36,121 nucleotides of DNA from Lachnospiraceae bacterium (GCA_024699595.1 JAILPG010000325.1:1-36121); one strand, 5' to 3'. Positions 1 to 7,154 are shown, counted from the first letter of the stretch. The notes: generated by a model not told the origin, from the letters alone. Numbers and translations: made by a program.

Positions 1-36
1 AAGACAGAGCAAAAGTTGACAAAGGAGAAATCAGAA

Positions 37-216
37 ATGACTAAAAAAACACTTAAAGCAGCCTGCGACTGCATCTCAAAAATAAAGGATCAGACCCCCA
101 CAGAAGCTCAGATAAAGGAAATGCTGTCATTTCTTTCCGAAGAGGGCAAAGAAATACATATCGGTGATGACAATTTTGTTACATATATTGTATTCTCAAC
201 TACCTTCAATTTATAA
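37..216 (+). CDS. Small hypothetical protein, possibly frameshifted
   Basis: A 59-residue reading frame of unknown function, rich in Lys and Glu with one short Cys pair near the N-terminus. The ATG at 37 is chosen over the TTG at 16 because AAAGGAGA at 21-28 sits eight bases before it. The last residues in this frame look unnatural. The +1 frame over the same stretch runs on to a TAA at 272 and reads like a genuine acidic C-terminus (ending GDPDLEADYE). A one-base insertion near 175-193 would therefore turn an original protein of about 78 residues into the short form. No family was recognised. The frameshift is inference. Confidence 0.5.
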   Translation: MTKKTLKAACDCISKIKDQTPTEAQIKEMLSFLSEEGKEIHIGDDNFVTYIVFSTTFNL

Positions 217-273
217 TACCCTTTCACCGGGCTTGTATGAGGGCGATCCTGATTTAGAAGCAGACTATGAATA

Positions 274-295
274 AGCAGTCTCTCTGCTGTTTTTT
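274..295 (+). terminator. Short Rho-independent terminator
   Basis: AGCAG (274-278) pairs with CTGCT (284-288) around a five-base loop and is followed by G and six T. It ends the small plus-strand gene. It begins at the TAA of the alternative frame that stops at 272-274, which fits that frame being the original end of the gene. Confidence 0.5.
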
Positions 296-656
296 ATAGC
301 CCGATTTCTGCCATCTCCATTTCCAAATCAAAATCGCTCATTTGAGCCACATCTTCTGCTGTGAGACTACCGACAGTTCTCCCGATCTTCAAAAAACTCA
401 ACGCAATAGCTGTTAACATCTGATGCAGATCTGAAAATTCCTGATCTTTATCGTCTATCTGTACTGTAATGGGTTCTTTCTTTATAGAATCCTCGATATC
501 TTCAAAGTATGTTTCACTGTCATCATCCATGTACGGGAATTTATTTTCTAATATAAGCCCGATAAATGCCTTGAGCCCCATGAGGTTTCCGGATGTTAAA
601 TCTTCTTTCTTAAAAATACTCTTGTCGATATATGACATTATTTTACTTCGATCCAT
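294..656 (-). CDS. Hypothetical acidic protein, 120 aa
   Basis: A 120-residue soluble acidic protein with no recognised domain, no signal peptide and no membrane segment. The start is well supported: AAAGGAGAG lies just before the ATG. That ATG directly abuts the TAA of the upstream gene (stop at 657-659, start at 654-656), so translation is probably coupled. It is the last gene of a three-gene minus-strand unit running from 1456 to 294. Its stop overlaps the T-run of the convergent terminator. Function unknown. Confidence 0.7.
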   Translation of the reverse strand: MDRSKIMSYIDKSIFKKEDLTSGNLMGLKAFIGLILENKFPYMDDDSETYFEDIEDSIKKEPITVQIDDKDQEFSDLHQMLTAIALSFLKIGRTVGSLTAEDVAQMSDFDLEMEMAEIGL

Positions 657-860
657 TTATCTCTCCTTTATGAAAGCAAAAATTTTTAAATATGGTTTAT
701 ACTTTTTTATTATATTTATTGCCGTACCAAAAAACAATATATTGGGAAAAGTTTCCCTGACCAAGCCGTCTCTAACCGCTATTATATCTACATATCTCCG
801 GAGTTCTCCAGATACTCCCGGCTCGAAGCAGGAATGATCAGTTTTCTTCAAAGTGTTCAC
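657..860 (-). CDS. Hypothetical protein, 67 aa, coupled GTG start
   Basis: A 67-residue basic protein of unknown function. It starts with GTG inside a GTGA overlap with the stop of the upstream gene and ends immediately before the ATG of the next one, the arrangement of translationally coupled operon genes. AGGA precedes the start at very short spacing, so re-initiation from the upstream gene is likely. The central part (GELRRYVDIIAVRDGLVRE) looks like folded protein, and the tail is basic with Ile and Lys. It could be a fragment of a larger protein. Confidence 0.5.
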   Translation of the reverse strand: MNTLKKTDHSCFEPGVSGELRRYVDIIAVRDGLVRETFPNILFFGTAINIIKKYKPYLKIFAFIKER

Positions 861-1456
861 TTCCTGATCTCAAGAGCATCCATCAGGCCTTTATTACTGC
901 AGTCATACCTACATAGTTCTTCTCGCACGTGATCTTCGAAGTATTTATAAAAGGCCGCGATCTTTTCTTCCTCATTAAGCCCCTCATAGTTATTGATCTC
1001 CCGGCCATTCTTACCGCGATCACACAGCCAGAGTATACATTTTTTAATACGTTCGTCTCCAACAGAGGCAATCCCATATGCCGATATCGCATATATCATA
1101 TCAAAGCTCTGATCTTTTCCGAATCCGATACGAAACAAAACCGGACTCTTCATCTGAAGTATGCGAAGAACAGCATCTTCAAATTTTCGATTCCTATGAT
1201 CCATCTCAGTAAGAACGCGATTCTCATACTCGTCATATTCTCCGGAATCATAATCCATGAAGCTGCCAATAGTCAGCGTTTGACCGCATGAGCATTTAAC
1301 TGAAGCAGCCAATCCCATTCCCGTTGGAGTAAATGAGTATTCAAATTGTTCTCCCGTCATTCCTTGGAAGCAGTTCTTGTGCTGCTTACGGAATTTCTTA
1401 ACATTTTTCAGATCATTTCCTTCAATTTCAAACGTGATCTTATCCTTTGTTTCCAT
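857..1456 (-). CDS. Hypothetical protein with CxC motif, 199 aa
   Basis: A 199-residue soluble protein. The N-terminal third holds a small Cys motif (KCSCGQ, about residues 54-59) after a region with FSYTP-like aromatic residues. The C-terminal half is helical, acidic and has scattered Cys. I know no function. A purine-rich AAAGGTG lies upstream of the ATG at 1456. It is the first gene of the coupled trio 1456-294 and has no gene within 400 bases upstream, so the promoter should lie in 1457-1868. Confidence 0.65.
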   Translation of the reverse strand: METKDKITFEIEGNDLKNVKKFRKQHKNCFQGMTGEQFEYSFTPTGMGLAASVKCSCGQTLTIGSFMDYDSGEYDEYENRVLTEMDHRNRKFEDAVLRILQMKSPVLFRIGFGKDQSFDMIYAISAYGIASVGDERIKKCILWLCDRGKNGREINNYEGLNEEEKIAAFYKYFEDHVREELCRYDCSNKGLMDALEIRK

Positions 1457-1868
1457 ATAGTTTCACCTTTTCCTGATCATAGTTTCCCTGTTTAATCCCT
1501 GCCAGCCACATCCGGCAAGAGCACCTGTCTTGGCTTCAATTGTCCATTTGCAGCAAAAAATGCTTTTCTCCGATTTGAAAATCTCCATATAATTGCCCAC
1601 AACACAGCCATGAGGATTACTTCAGGCCAACCGGTTTAGCGCCCTAACCTGTTCCATGGATTTCAACATATTTCTATGTCTACAGAACGTTAGCGGTTTC
1701 CAATTCAAGCGTAAAGGAAATACAATTGAACATTAAGGATTCACTGTTAACCCATAACATAAAACGGTTGATATCATTGAGGCCATTATAAGGCGGGCCT
1801 GCCTGTTATCCCCGTTATGGGGATTCAGAAGCGGGATTTGAACCCGCGTCCTTCAGAAAACGCGTAGT
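1457..1868. other. Intergenic region without a gene
   Basis: Apart from the T-arm fragment near its right end, this 412-base stretch has no convincing reading frame in either direction. It holds a 6-bp hairpin ATCCCC-GTTAT-GGGGAT at 1808-1824 without a T-run. It probably contains the promoter of the trio that starts at 1456, but I could not pick a clear -35/-10 pair. Confidence 0.5.
1824..1847 (-). other. tRNA T-arm and 3' acceptor-like fragment
   Basis: On the minus strand GCGGG-TTCAAAT-CCCGC (1847-1831) is a perfect T-arm with the canonical TTCAAAT loop, followed by seven bases (TTCTGAA) in the place of the acceptor 3' strand. No matching 5' acceptor strand (TTCAGAA), D-arm or anticodon arm is found upstream, where a protein gene ends at 1869. 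TTCTGAA occurs again as a direct copy at 1852-1858. This is a tRNA 3' remnant, the kind of sequence left at an attachment site, not a working tRNA. Confidence 0.55.
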
Positions 1869-2579
1869 TTAATCCTGTCCTTCCTCACGTTCTTTTCTTG
1901 CCTCTATAATCTTCTCTATAGTCGGAAGGCTATCCGGATTCACGCCCAACGCTTGTAGCGTATCTGAAAAATCGATTCTCCTTTTTACAGTCCCCTTTGA
2001 ATTACTGATTTCAACTATAGTATCTCTTGTCAAATTAGGTTTTTCCATAATTAGCGACTCTATTTTTTTATCCTCCAGATTAGTTCCCCACATTCTCCCT
2101 CGATGACTTTTATAACACTCTATGCAAAACGGACTGATATAGCCATCATTAAATATTGGAACATTTATCTTGCCGCAGACAATACAGGTGTATCGACTGA
2201 TATCTTCATACTTGGTTCGAATATCTTTCATTTGATCGGAATAACTGTCGGCATACCATCTTAACGTTCCGAATTTTTCTTTTACCTGATATACCCTATA
2301 CGTATTCAGAAGAGAGGAATCAATTCTCAATATTTCTTTTCTCAATTCCTCGCACAGCGGTATTCCAAGAGATTTTCTCCATCCTACAGGCATACAATCC
2401 AAAAATGTCGATTTGAAATCGCTTGGTTCAGATGAAATCCACCCCTTGATTTCCAGGAATGGGTATCTCTTAATAAGCCTTTTGTTCAAATCTATACGTG
2501 CATCCTCATCCTTTAAATCAAGGCTCAATAAATCTCGCTGTAATTCCCGAACTTCTGTATTACTTGCTAAATTTGGCAT
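1869..2579 (-). CDS. Hypothetical protein with CxxC/CxxC zinc-ribbon, 236 aa
   Basis: A soluble 236-residue protein. The middle has an aromatic stretch (QVKEKFGTLRWYAD) and then two Cys pairs, CIVC and CIEC, about 20 residues apart, which looks like a zinc ribbon. The C-terminus is helical and charged. I have seen the QVKEKFGTLRWY-type motif in uncharacterised phage and island proteins but cannot assign a function. GAGGAAGGGGAAT precedes the ATG. It follows the 244-residue gene by 13 bases and ends the operon that begins near 5213, next to the tRNA fragment. Confidence 0.65.
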   Translation of the reverse strand: MPNLASNTEVRELQRDLLSLDLKDEDARIDLNKRLIKRYPFLEIKGWISSEPSDFKSTFLDCMPVGWRKSLGIPLCEELRKEILRIDSSLLNTYRVYQVKEKFGTLRWYADSYSDQMKDIRTKYEDISRYTCIVCGKINVPIFNDGYISPFCIECYKSHRGRMWGTNLEDKKIESLIMEKPNLTRDTIVEISNSKGTVKRRIDFSDTLQALGVNPDSLPTIEKIIEARKEREEGQD

Positions 2580-2592
2580 ATTCCCCTTCCTC

Positions 2593-3327
2593 TTATTTCA
2601 TGAAACACGTATTTGTAACATATACCGATGCCTTCCGCATATTATATATAAGTGCATTGGTCAGCCGGTCATATTCATCTTTGAGTCCCATAATTTCAGC
2701 TTTCCCTCTCGGATCATCATTCCACCATCCCATACCGCCAAATACGTATGATGTATTAATGGCCCCTATAATATTTATCAAACGCATAGGCATATCCACC
2801 AGATAATACGGCATATTCTCGGTGCTCATATTTAATGATTCGTCAAGAAGCTTATACGCCGTGTCAAAAAAATAATTAAAAACCTCATATCCAATCTTTT
2901 TGGCAAATATCATTAATTCAGACAGAACGTTTTTGTATTCGGTCGTATTATCAACAGGCGTTTCCAAATCATCACCGTATTCCTCACAGACAGCTTCTTT
3001 GTATGTATAAACAAATTTACTATCTTCTCTATGCTCATTTCTTATAAAGTGTGATACCTGGTTATTATCCCAAACGCATATAATATCGTAGGTTTCATTC
3101 GTCCCCTCAAACGGATGCTGTTCGACCGTTAATGCCGAACTGATCTTGATATCCTTAATATTACGATTTCGACATTGAGAAAACCATTCGTCAGCATCTT
3201 TAACAGTAATTTCGTCATTAAAGACAAATTTCATTCCCCTTAAGTACTTTGGCAACTGTAGATCTATATCAGATCCATTCGCCAACGCCCTTCGTGCCTG
3301 TATTATTATTGTTGATTCTGTGCTCAT
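2593..3327 (-). CDS. Hypothetical protein, 244 aa
   Basis: A soluble 244-residue protein of no recognised family. The N-terminal half is mixed and contains the aromatic patch DEWFSQCRNR. The C-terminal half is helical, with a MGWWNDDPRGKAEI segment near residue 205. There is no signal peptide or membrane helix. GAGGT just upstream supports the ATG at 3327, nine bases after the end of the phosphoesterase fragment and 13 bases before the next gene, so it is an operon member. Confidence 0.65.
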   Translation of the reverse strand: MSTESTIIIQARRALANGSDIDLQLPKYLRGMKFVFNDEITVKDADEWFSQCRNRNIKDIKISSALTVEQHPFEGTNETYDIICVWDNNQVSHFIRNEHREDSKFVYTYKEAVCEEYGDDLETPVDNTTEYKNVLSELMIFAKKIGYEVFNYFFDTAYKLLDESLNMSTENMPYYLVDMPMRLINIIGAINTSYVFGGMGWWNDDPRGKAEIMGLKDEYDRLTNALIYNMRKASVYVTNTCFMK

Positions 3328-3335
3328 TTCTTACC

Positions 3336-3590
3336 TCACGCTATCTCCCGGACTCTAATTCTATAACAGTATTCTATATGACATAACGTATACGGATGCT
3401 TACCGGCAAATGCTATAGCAGCATCGAAGGTTTCATTATACAGATCAAGATTATTTCCTTGATACCAGTCATCCACCAGATCTCCCAGCACCACGGCCGT
3501 ATCATAAGAGCCTTTGGATATAAGGCCCGAAGCTTTTTCAAACATCCATGGTTTTAAGTGTACATCCGGAACTATAAAAACCTTACTCAT
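3336..3590 (-). pseudogene. Truncated calcineurin-like metallophosphoesterase
   Basis: The 84-residue product is the N-terminal third of a metallophosphoesterase. It keeps the first metal motif, VPDVHLK (D-x-H), and the second, VVLGDLVDDW (GDxxD). It stops before the GNHD motif that should follow the KHPYTL segment, and the sequence after KHPYTL looks out of register. Full family members have about 200-280 residues, so a catalytic protein cannot be made. The ATG at 3590 is preferred to the GTG at 3596 because AGAGGTG precedes it. It sits in an operon with HAD, ATP-grasp-like and PARG genes, and a frameshift or deletion is likely. Confidence 0.6.
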
Positions 3591-3646
3591 GATCACCTCT
3601 GAATATACTGTCAGTTTATGAACCTATTTACAGAGTTAGCGACTTT

Positions 3647-3847
3647 TTAAATATCATCCTTATGTATTCTTTCCTGAATATCTTCCGATAGAACGAGTTT
3701 CTCTTCATTAAACCATTTATCATAGTTAAAGAAGATCACATTCCACAGCCCTGTGTTTAATACAGCTTCATATTCACCTTGCAGATCTTCATCAACCTTC
3801 TTACCGTCAAAAAAGCTTGACGGAAAAAGGATTGTATTAACAATCAT
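3647..3847 (-). pseudogene. N-terminal fragment of R2K-like ATP-grasp protein
   Basis: A 66-residue product whose first 55 residues (NTILFPSSFFDGKKVDEDLQ and a GLWNVIFFNYDKWFNEEKLVLS segment) match, from memory, the N-terminal domain of the DUF4343/R2K ATP-grasp family. The rest of the enzyme, including all ATP-binding residues, is missing. The ATG at 3847 has GGAGAGGAG just upstream, whereas the GTG at 3865 overlaps the stop of the HAD gene. It lies between the HAD gene and the truncated phosphoesterase, so two neighbouring genes of this operon are both cut short. Confidence 0.5.
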
Positions 3848-3861
3848 TTTCTCCTCTCCAA

Positions 3862-4308
3862 TCACTCTGTCAATAATGTCAAAATCTTCTTAACATCCGT
3901 ATCCGTTAATCCCGTCTTAGATGATGTCAAATATAAATTAGGTGTGTTCTCCTTCTGATCAAACAGTTTCGGATCATCATCAAGGATAATATAACTGTCC
4001 GTCGGATGCCGTCTCAGATAATGATCTATTTCCTTCGATCTGCTGCCATCGGGTGCAACGCCGGTTTTATCAAGATATCTGATCCCTGCAGGTTCTAACG
4101 CTTTTATCAGTTCATCGACGTGCACTGCCGTGGTTCCGTCTCTTGCAATTCCGTTTCTCCAAGTAGAGGACAGAACCACCTTAGGTTTATTAATACTGTT
4201 TAGCAGCTTACAAAATGATTCCACGCATTTGGGATTCAGTGAATAAATCTTCCTCGCCCAATCCGACTCTGTATTTAATACTCCGTCTACATCAAGAAAA
4301 ATATACAT
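3862..4308 (-). CDS. HAD-superfamily phosphatase (HAD_SAK-like)
   Basis: A compact 148-residue HAD enzyme without a cap domain. Motif I is DVDGVLN at the N-terminus, motif II is SSTWR, and the acidic motif IV is LDDDP near residue 110. The LSSTWR motif and size fit the HAD domain found with RNA-repair proteins (HAD_SAK). A phosphatase acting on RNA or nucleotide ends is plausible but inferred. The ATG at 4308 follows GAAGG; the TTG at 4326 is weaker. It lies 83 bases after the PARG-like gene in the same orientation and overlaps the start region of the ATP-grasp fragment. Confidence 0.7.
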   Translation of the reverse strand: MYIFLDVDGVLNTESDWARKIYSLNPKCVESFCKLLNSINKPKVVLSSTWRNGIARDGTTAVHVDELIKALEPAGIRYLDKTGVAPDGSRSKEIDHYLRRHPTDSYIILDDDPKLFDQKENTPNLYLTSSKTGLTDTDVKKILTLLTE

Positions 4309-4391
4309 ACTCAAACCTTCGTTCAATAAGGTTCCTTAATCTTATTTTCATTTAATTCACTACATGCTGCTTTTGTGGCCTTACCCGGCAA

Positions 4392-5213
4392 TCATGGCTT
4401 CATCACTCTTTCAAATTCCCTGTAATTTCTATCATCCTGAGGAGGGCAATACACCGCAAATTCTATTGTCCTAAAGTCATACAGATAGTCCTCGATCACG
4501 TTTTTCATTGCCTGGGCAACCACGCCTGCCGGATTCAGATATGCTCCGCATCCAAATGCTCCCAGCACAAGAACTTCTGCACCGTTTGCTTTCGCTACAT
4601 CACAAAACCGTCTCATTCTTGCTTCATGTATCTCAATAAGCTCCCTGTCCGTAACGGCTCTCGGTTTTTCACCCTGTCGTGCGCCTCCGCGAAGCCTCGG
4701 TGCCGCAAGAGTGATCACATCGACCTTATACCAGTCCTTCTCCTGCAATCTCTTTGGTTGAGCTGTGTCCGTCTTTATAACAAATACATCCGGCGTGTAT
4801 ATAAGATCTCCATTATGGATATTATCGAGCTCACGACGGTGCGGATTATAAAACCTGTCCCACATATCCTGAATACTGATACAAAAATATAATGTCGAGG
4901 TCCGGCATAAGCACTCTTCCTGCGCACCGGAACCCTTTACAACCCCTCCGCCGGGTGTGGTTGCGGATGCGAAATTATGCACACACACCTTCTGATCCCT
5001 GTATGCCGAAGCTGCCTCAAAGGATCTCTTTTTTGATACTATCACATCTGCCTTGGAATCAAATCTGTGAGCAGAGTCTGCTGTTATATCATCCTTTTCA
5101 TAAATGATCTTCTGTGCCGAAACAGAAGCCTTGATCGCATCTCTAAGCTTTGATTCCGACTGACACCATGCTTTGGTATCCTCAAAAACTGCTACATTTT
5201 CTTCTCTTCCCAT
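4392..5213 (-). CDS. Microbial PARG-like poly(ADP-ribose) glycohydrolase (TIGR02452 type)
   Basis: A 273-residue macrodomain-fold protein. The signature GGG-x7-QEE is intact in NFASATTPGGG...QEECLCR near residue 95, and the second Glu of QEE is the catalytic residue of PARGs. The segment VLGAFGCGAYLNP matches the conserved phosphate-binding loop of the family. It should remove ADP-ribose from proteins, nucleic acids or small molecules. The ATG at 5213 is chosen because AAAGGAG precedes it; the longer form starting at 5243 would run through the leader. It heads the operon 5213-1869 and is preceded by structured leader A. Confidence 0.85.
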   Translation of the reverse strand: MGREENVAVFEDTKAWCQSESKLRDAIKASVSAQKIIYEKDDITADSAHRFDSKADVIVSKKRSFEAASAYRDQKVCVHNFASATTPGGGVVKGSGAQEECLCRTSTLYFCISIQDMWDRFYNPHRRELDNIHNGDLIYTPDVFVIKTDTAQPKRLQEKDWYKVDVITLAAPRLRGGARQGEKPRAVTDRELIEIHEARMRRFCDVAKANGAEVLVLGAFGCGAYLNPAGVVAQAMKNVIEDYLYDFRTIEFAVYCPPQDDRNYREFERVMKP

Positions 5214-5240
5214 TGTTCTTCTCCTTTTTGAGGCCATATA

Positions 5241-5317
5241 CAAAAAAAGATCTGTATTATCCTTAATATTGATGATAATACAGATCCTTCTGGCTGACTA
5301 TAAACCGCTAGTTTAAT
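5241..5317 (-). promoter_or_regulatory. Structured leader element, copy A (before the PARG gene)
   Basis: Read on the minus strand: a small stem TAAAC-TAGCG-GTTTA, a 13-base spacer, then a long hairpin whose arms GATCTGTATTATC and GATAATACAGATC (5286-5274 and 5261-5249) pair over 13 bp, then seven T. The hairpin plus T-run is a terminator fold placed 28 bases before the PARG start and directly after the stop of the zinc-ribbon gene. It may end that gene, attenuate PARG, or both. It aligns almost base for base with copy B at 7079-7154. Confidence 0.7.
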
Positions 5318-5946
5318 CAGGACAGCTTTTTTCCGCAGTTTGAACAGAATTTTGCCCCTTTTACGGGGGCGCCGCAGTCAGGACAGAATTTTGGTCCTGA
5401 GCCGTTCATTATTCTGTGAACATCGTCCATTAAGGCCTTTTGTTTCTCTTCAAATTCACACATCATCCTCTGAGCTTCCTCCTCGGCCTTTTTTCTCTCT
5501 TCGGGAGTCATTTTGGCTACTGCTTCCATTGCGGCTTTTTGAGCCTCCTCGGATTTTTTTGCAAGCTCCTCCGGAGACATTTGAGAAAACGCCTTCATCT
5601 TTGATAAATCCCTAATATAATTCAGAGATCTTTCCGAAGGTGATATCTCCGTGATCCTCACACCGTTACAGACAAGAGCCCTTGCAGATGCAGAGTTACC
5701 GATATGATCCTCTATTTCCGAAGAACGAGCCGAAATATCCGTATAGGATATGCTTTCGGATTCTATTCTGTCTAACGCTTCAAAAACGGCATTACGGATA
5801 ACCAGTTTTGCATGTTCTTTTGCTCTTTCCTCATTAGTGTCATTTGGATCTGAAACCGTCGCCTCTCCTTTGATGATCATATCCAAGGGTCCGAATTCCG
5901 GATCACGGAATGGACATTTCTCCTCAAATCCTAATGTAAATCCCAT
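5317..5946 (-). CDS. Zinc-ribbon protein with acidic coiled-coil, 209 aa
   Basis: A soluble 209-residue protein. The first 110 residues are of mixed structure and resemble, weakly, the C-terminal part of SPFH/virion-core-like proteins (GVRITEISPSERSLNYIRDL). Residues about 120-180 form a charged helix with MSPEEL and MTPEER repeats. The C-terminus is a double zinc ribbon, CPDCGAPV and CSNCGKKL. The start at 5946 follows CACAGGAGGAAAG. It is the gene upstream of the PARG leader. Function unknown; it is probably an adaptor or membrane-quality-control factor, at low confidence. Confidence 0.65.
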   Translation of the reverse strand: MGFTLGFEEKCPFRDPEFGPLDMIIKGEATVSDPNDTNEERAKEHAKLVIRNAVFEALDRIESESISYTDISARSSEIEDHIGNSASARALVCNGVRITEISPSERSLNYIRDLSKMKAFSQMSPEELAKKSEEAQKAAMEAVAKMTPEERKKAEEEAQRMMCEFEEKQKALMDDVHRIMNGSGPKFCPDCGAPVKGAKFCSNCGKKLS

Positions 5947-5981
5947 AGCTTTCCTCCTGTGGATGATCCGATGATTTATGT

Positions 5982-5999
5982 ATGATGTTACCACATCAT
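5982..5999 (-). promoter_or_regulatory. Palindrome in the leader of the zinc-ribbon gene
   Basis: A perfect 7-bp inverted repeat, ATGATGT-TACC-ACATCAT, lies 36 bases upstream of the ATG at 5946, near AT-rich hexamers that could form a promoter. Its size fits an operator for a dimeric repressor or a short leader hairpin. The cognate regulator is unknown. Confidence 0.35.
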
Positions 6000-6083
6000 T
6001 CTATCATAAAATCAACCGGCCCGAAACAAGCCTTAAGCAGGATTTTTCCGCGCTATTTTTCTGCGGTGGCCGGGCCAGCTTTC

Positions 6084-6410
6084 TCATAAACCGTGTTCCC
6101 GATCCTCATCACTGTATCCGTATGCCACTATGTAATCCACATAAAGATCACATATTACGGGTTCTGCTTCTTCTTTCGTAAGCAGACCTTCAGCCACAAT
6201 GAATTCGGCAAGCTGATCTGTGTTACGCTCCGGTATGTTTTCGATCCGGTCCAGGGCTCCTCTTTTTTCCACAGCCTTTATAACCCCCGGATCGAGTTCA
6301 TAGTATTCATCACTTGCTCCGCAGTCTTCATTATCCGCTTCATGTGTGTAAGCAAAATATGAAGCCTGATTTTCGTAGTAATCAAAATCCTTTGCCTGTA
6401 TCTCTCTCAT
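6084..6410 (-). CDS. Hypothetical acidic protein, 108 aa
   Basis: A 108-residue, strongly acidic, aromatic-rich soluble protein (DYYENQASYFAYTHEAD near the N-terminus, DLYVDYIVAYGYSDED near the C-terminus). No known domain. GGAGGAATG precedes the ATG. It follows clpP by 45 bases in the same direction with no terminator between, so it is probably cotranscribed and may be a partner, adaptor or substrate of that ClpP. This is inference from position only. Confidence 0.65.
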   Translation of the reverse strand: MREIQAKDFDYYENQASYFAYTHEADNEDCGASDEYYELDPGVIKAVEKRGALDRIENIPERNTDQLAEFIVAEGLLTKEEAEPVICDLYVDYIVAYGYSDEDREHGL

Positions 6411-6455
6411 CTTCCATTCCTCCTTTGACAGAAAACATCCGGTGGCCGCATTCTT

Positions 6456-7067
6456 TTATTCGGTTTCATCTATGAAGATGGTTTCCGTTATCATGTCGCA
6501 CAGGCCAAACTCTATTGCCTGGGAAGCATCCATATAATTGTCAAAGGATGTTGCCTTATCTATTTCTTCCGGGCTCTTTCCCGTATGCTCTGCCAGAATG
6601 CCGTTTGTGATATCTCTTGTCTTTAGGATCGATTCCGAGATATTCTTTATGCTGGTGGCGGATCCGCCCACACCACCCCCTATAAGAGGTTCGTGTATCA
6701 TCATCCTGGAATGGGGAAGTATATATCTCCTGCCCTTCTGTCCTCCTGCCACAAGGATCGCCGCCATGCTGGCTGCCATACCGGTGCATACCATGTTTAT
6801 CTTCATCCTGCTCGACCGGATTATATCGTAGATCATGAGACCTGCGTTGATCTCACCTCCCGGGCTGTTGACATATATTGTGACCGGTTTATCCGGCTCC
6901 TGTTCCAGATACAGAAATTCCGACAGAAAATCATCGGCTGTCTGTCCGTTTATCTCACCCCTTAAGAATATACGCCGGTTCATAAGATGCCTCGTGATAA
7001 GGCTCACCTCTCTTATTCCCTGCGAACTCTCAACCTCGATTGCCGGAAAATAGCTGCTTGTATTCAT
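6456..7067 (-). CDS. clpP: ATP-dependent Clp protease proteolytic subunit (accessory ClpP)
   Basis: A 203-residue serine peptidase of the ClpP family. The catalytic Ser is S100 in CTGMAASMAA, the His is H125 in HSRMMIHEP and the Asp is D176 in SFDNYM, so the triad is complete. The GxGGS-type handle region (GGGVGGSATSI) is present. ClpP forms the double-heptamer chamber fed by ClpX or ClpA/C. No Clp ATPase lies nearby, which marks it as an extra copy rather than the housekeeping clpP-clpX pair. The ATG at 7067 has GGAGGG just upstream, and the longer form at 7145 would translate the leader hairpin. Leader B precedes it. Confidence 0.9.
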   Translation of the reverse strand: MNTSSYFPAIEVESSQGIREVSLITRHLMNRRIFLRGEINGQTADDFLSEFLYLEQEPDKPVTIYVNSPGGEINAGLMIYDIIRSSRMKINMVCTGMAASMAAILVAGGQKGRRYILPHSRMMIHEPLIGGGVGGSATSIKNISESILKTRDITNGILAEHTGKSPEEIDKATSFDNYMDASQAIEFGLCDMITETIFIDETE

Positions 7068-7078
7068 ATCTGTCCCTC

Positions 7079-7154
7079 CAAAAAAAATCTGTATTACCCT
7101 TCTTCTCGAGAGTAATACAGATCTTCTTATATTTGAATAAACCATCGGTTTAAT
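7079..7154 (-). promoter_or_regulatory. Structured leader element, copy B (before clpP)
   Basis: Minus strand: stem TAAACC-GAT-GGTTTA, 13-base spacer, hairpin with arms ATCTGTATTAC and GTAATACAGAT (16-base segment between the conserved cores), then a T-run of seven to eight that runs into the GGAGGG of clpP. Element order, spacer lengths and arm cores are the same as copy A. Hairpin position 11 is T-A in A and C-G in B, a compensatory change. It also follows the LacI gene, so it may serve as that gene's terminator. Confidence 0.7.

Noticed and set aside
1..19. End of a preceding gene on the plus strand (TGA at 17-19)
   Set aside because: Six codons are too few to support a call.
1824..1880. 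A complete tRNA or tmRNA gene
   Set aside because: Only the T-arm and a 3' tail are present; no 5' acceptor strand, D-arm or anticodon arm can be drawn.
7068..7145. Longer N-terminus for ClpP
   Set aside because: It would translate the leader hairpin; GGAGGG supports the ATG at 7067 and the family length fits.
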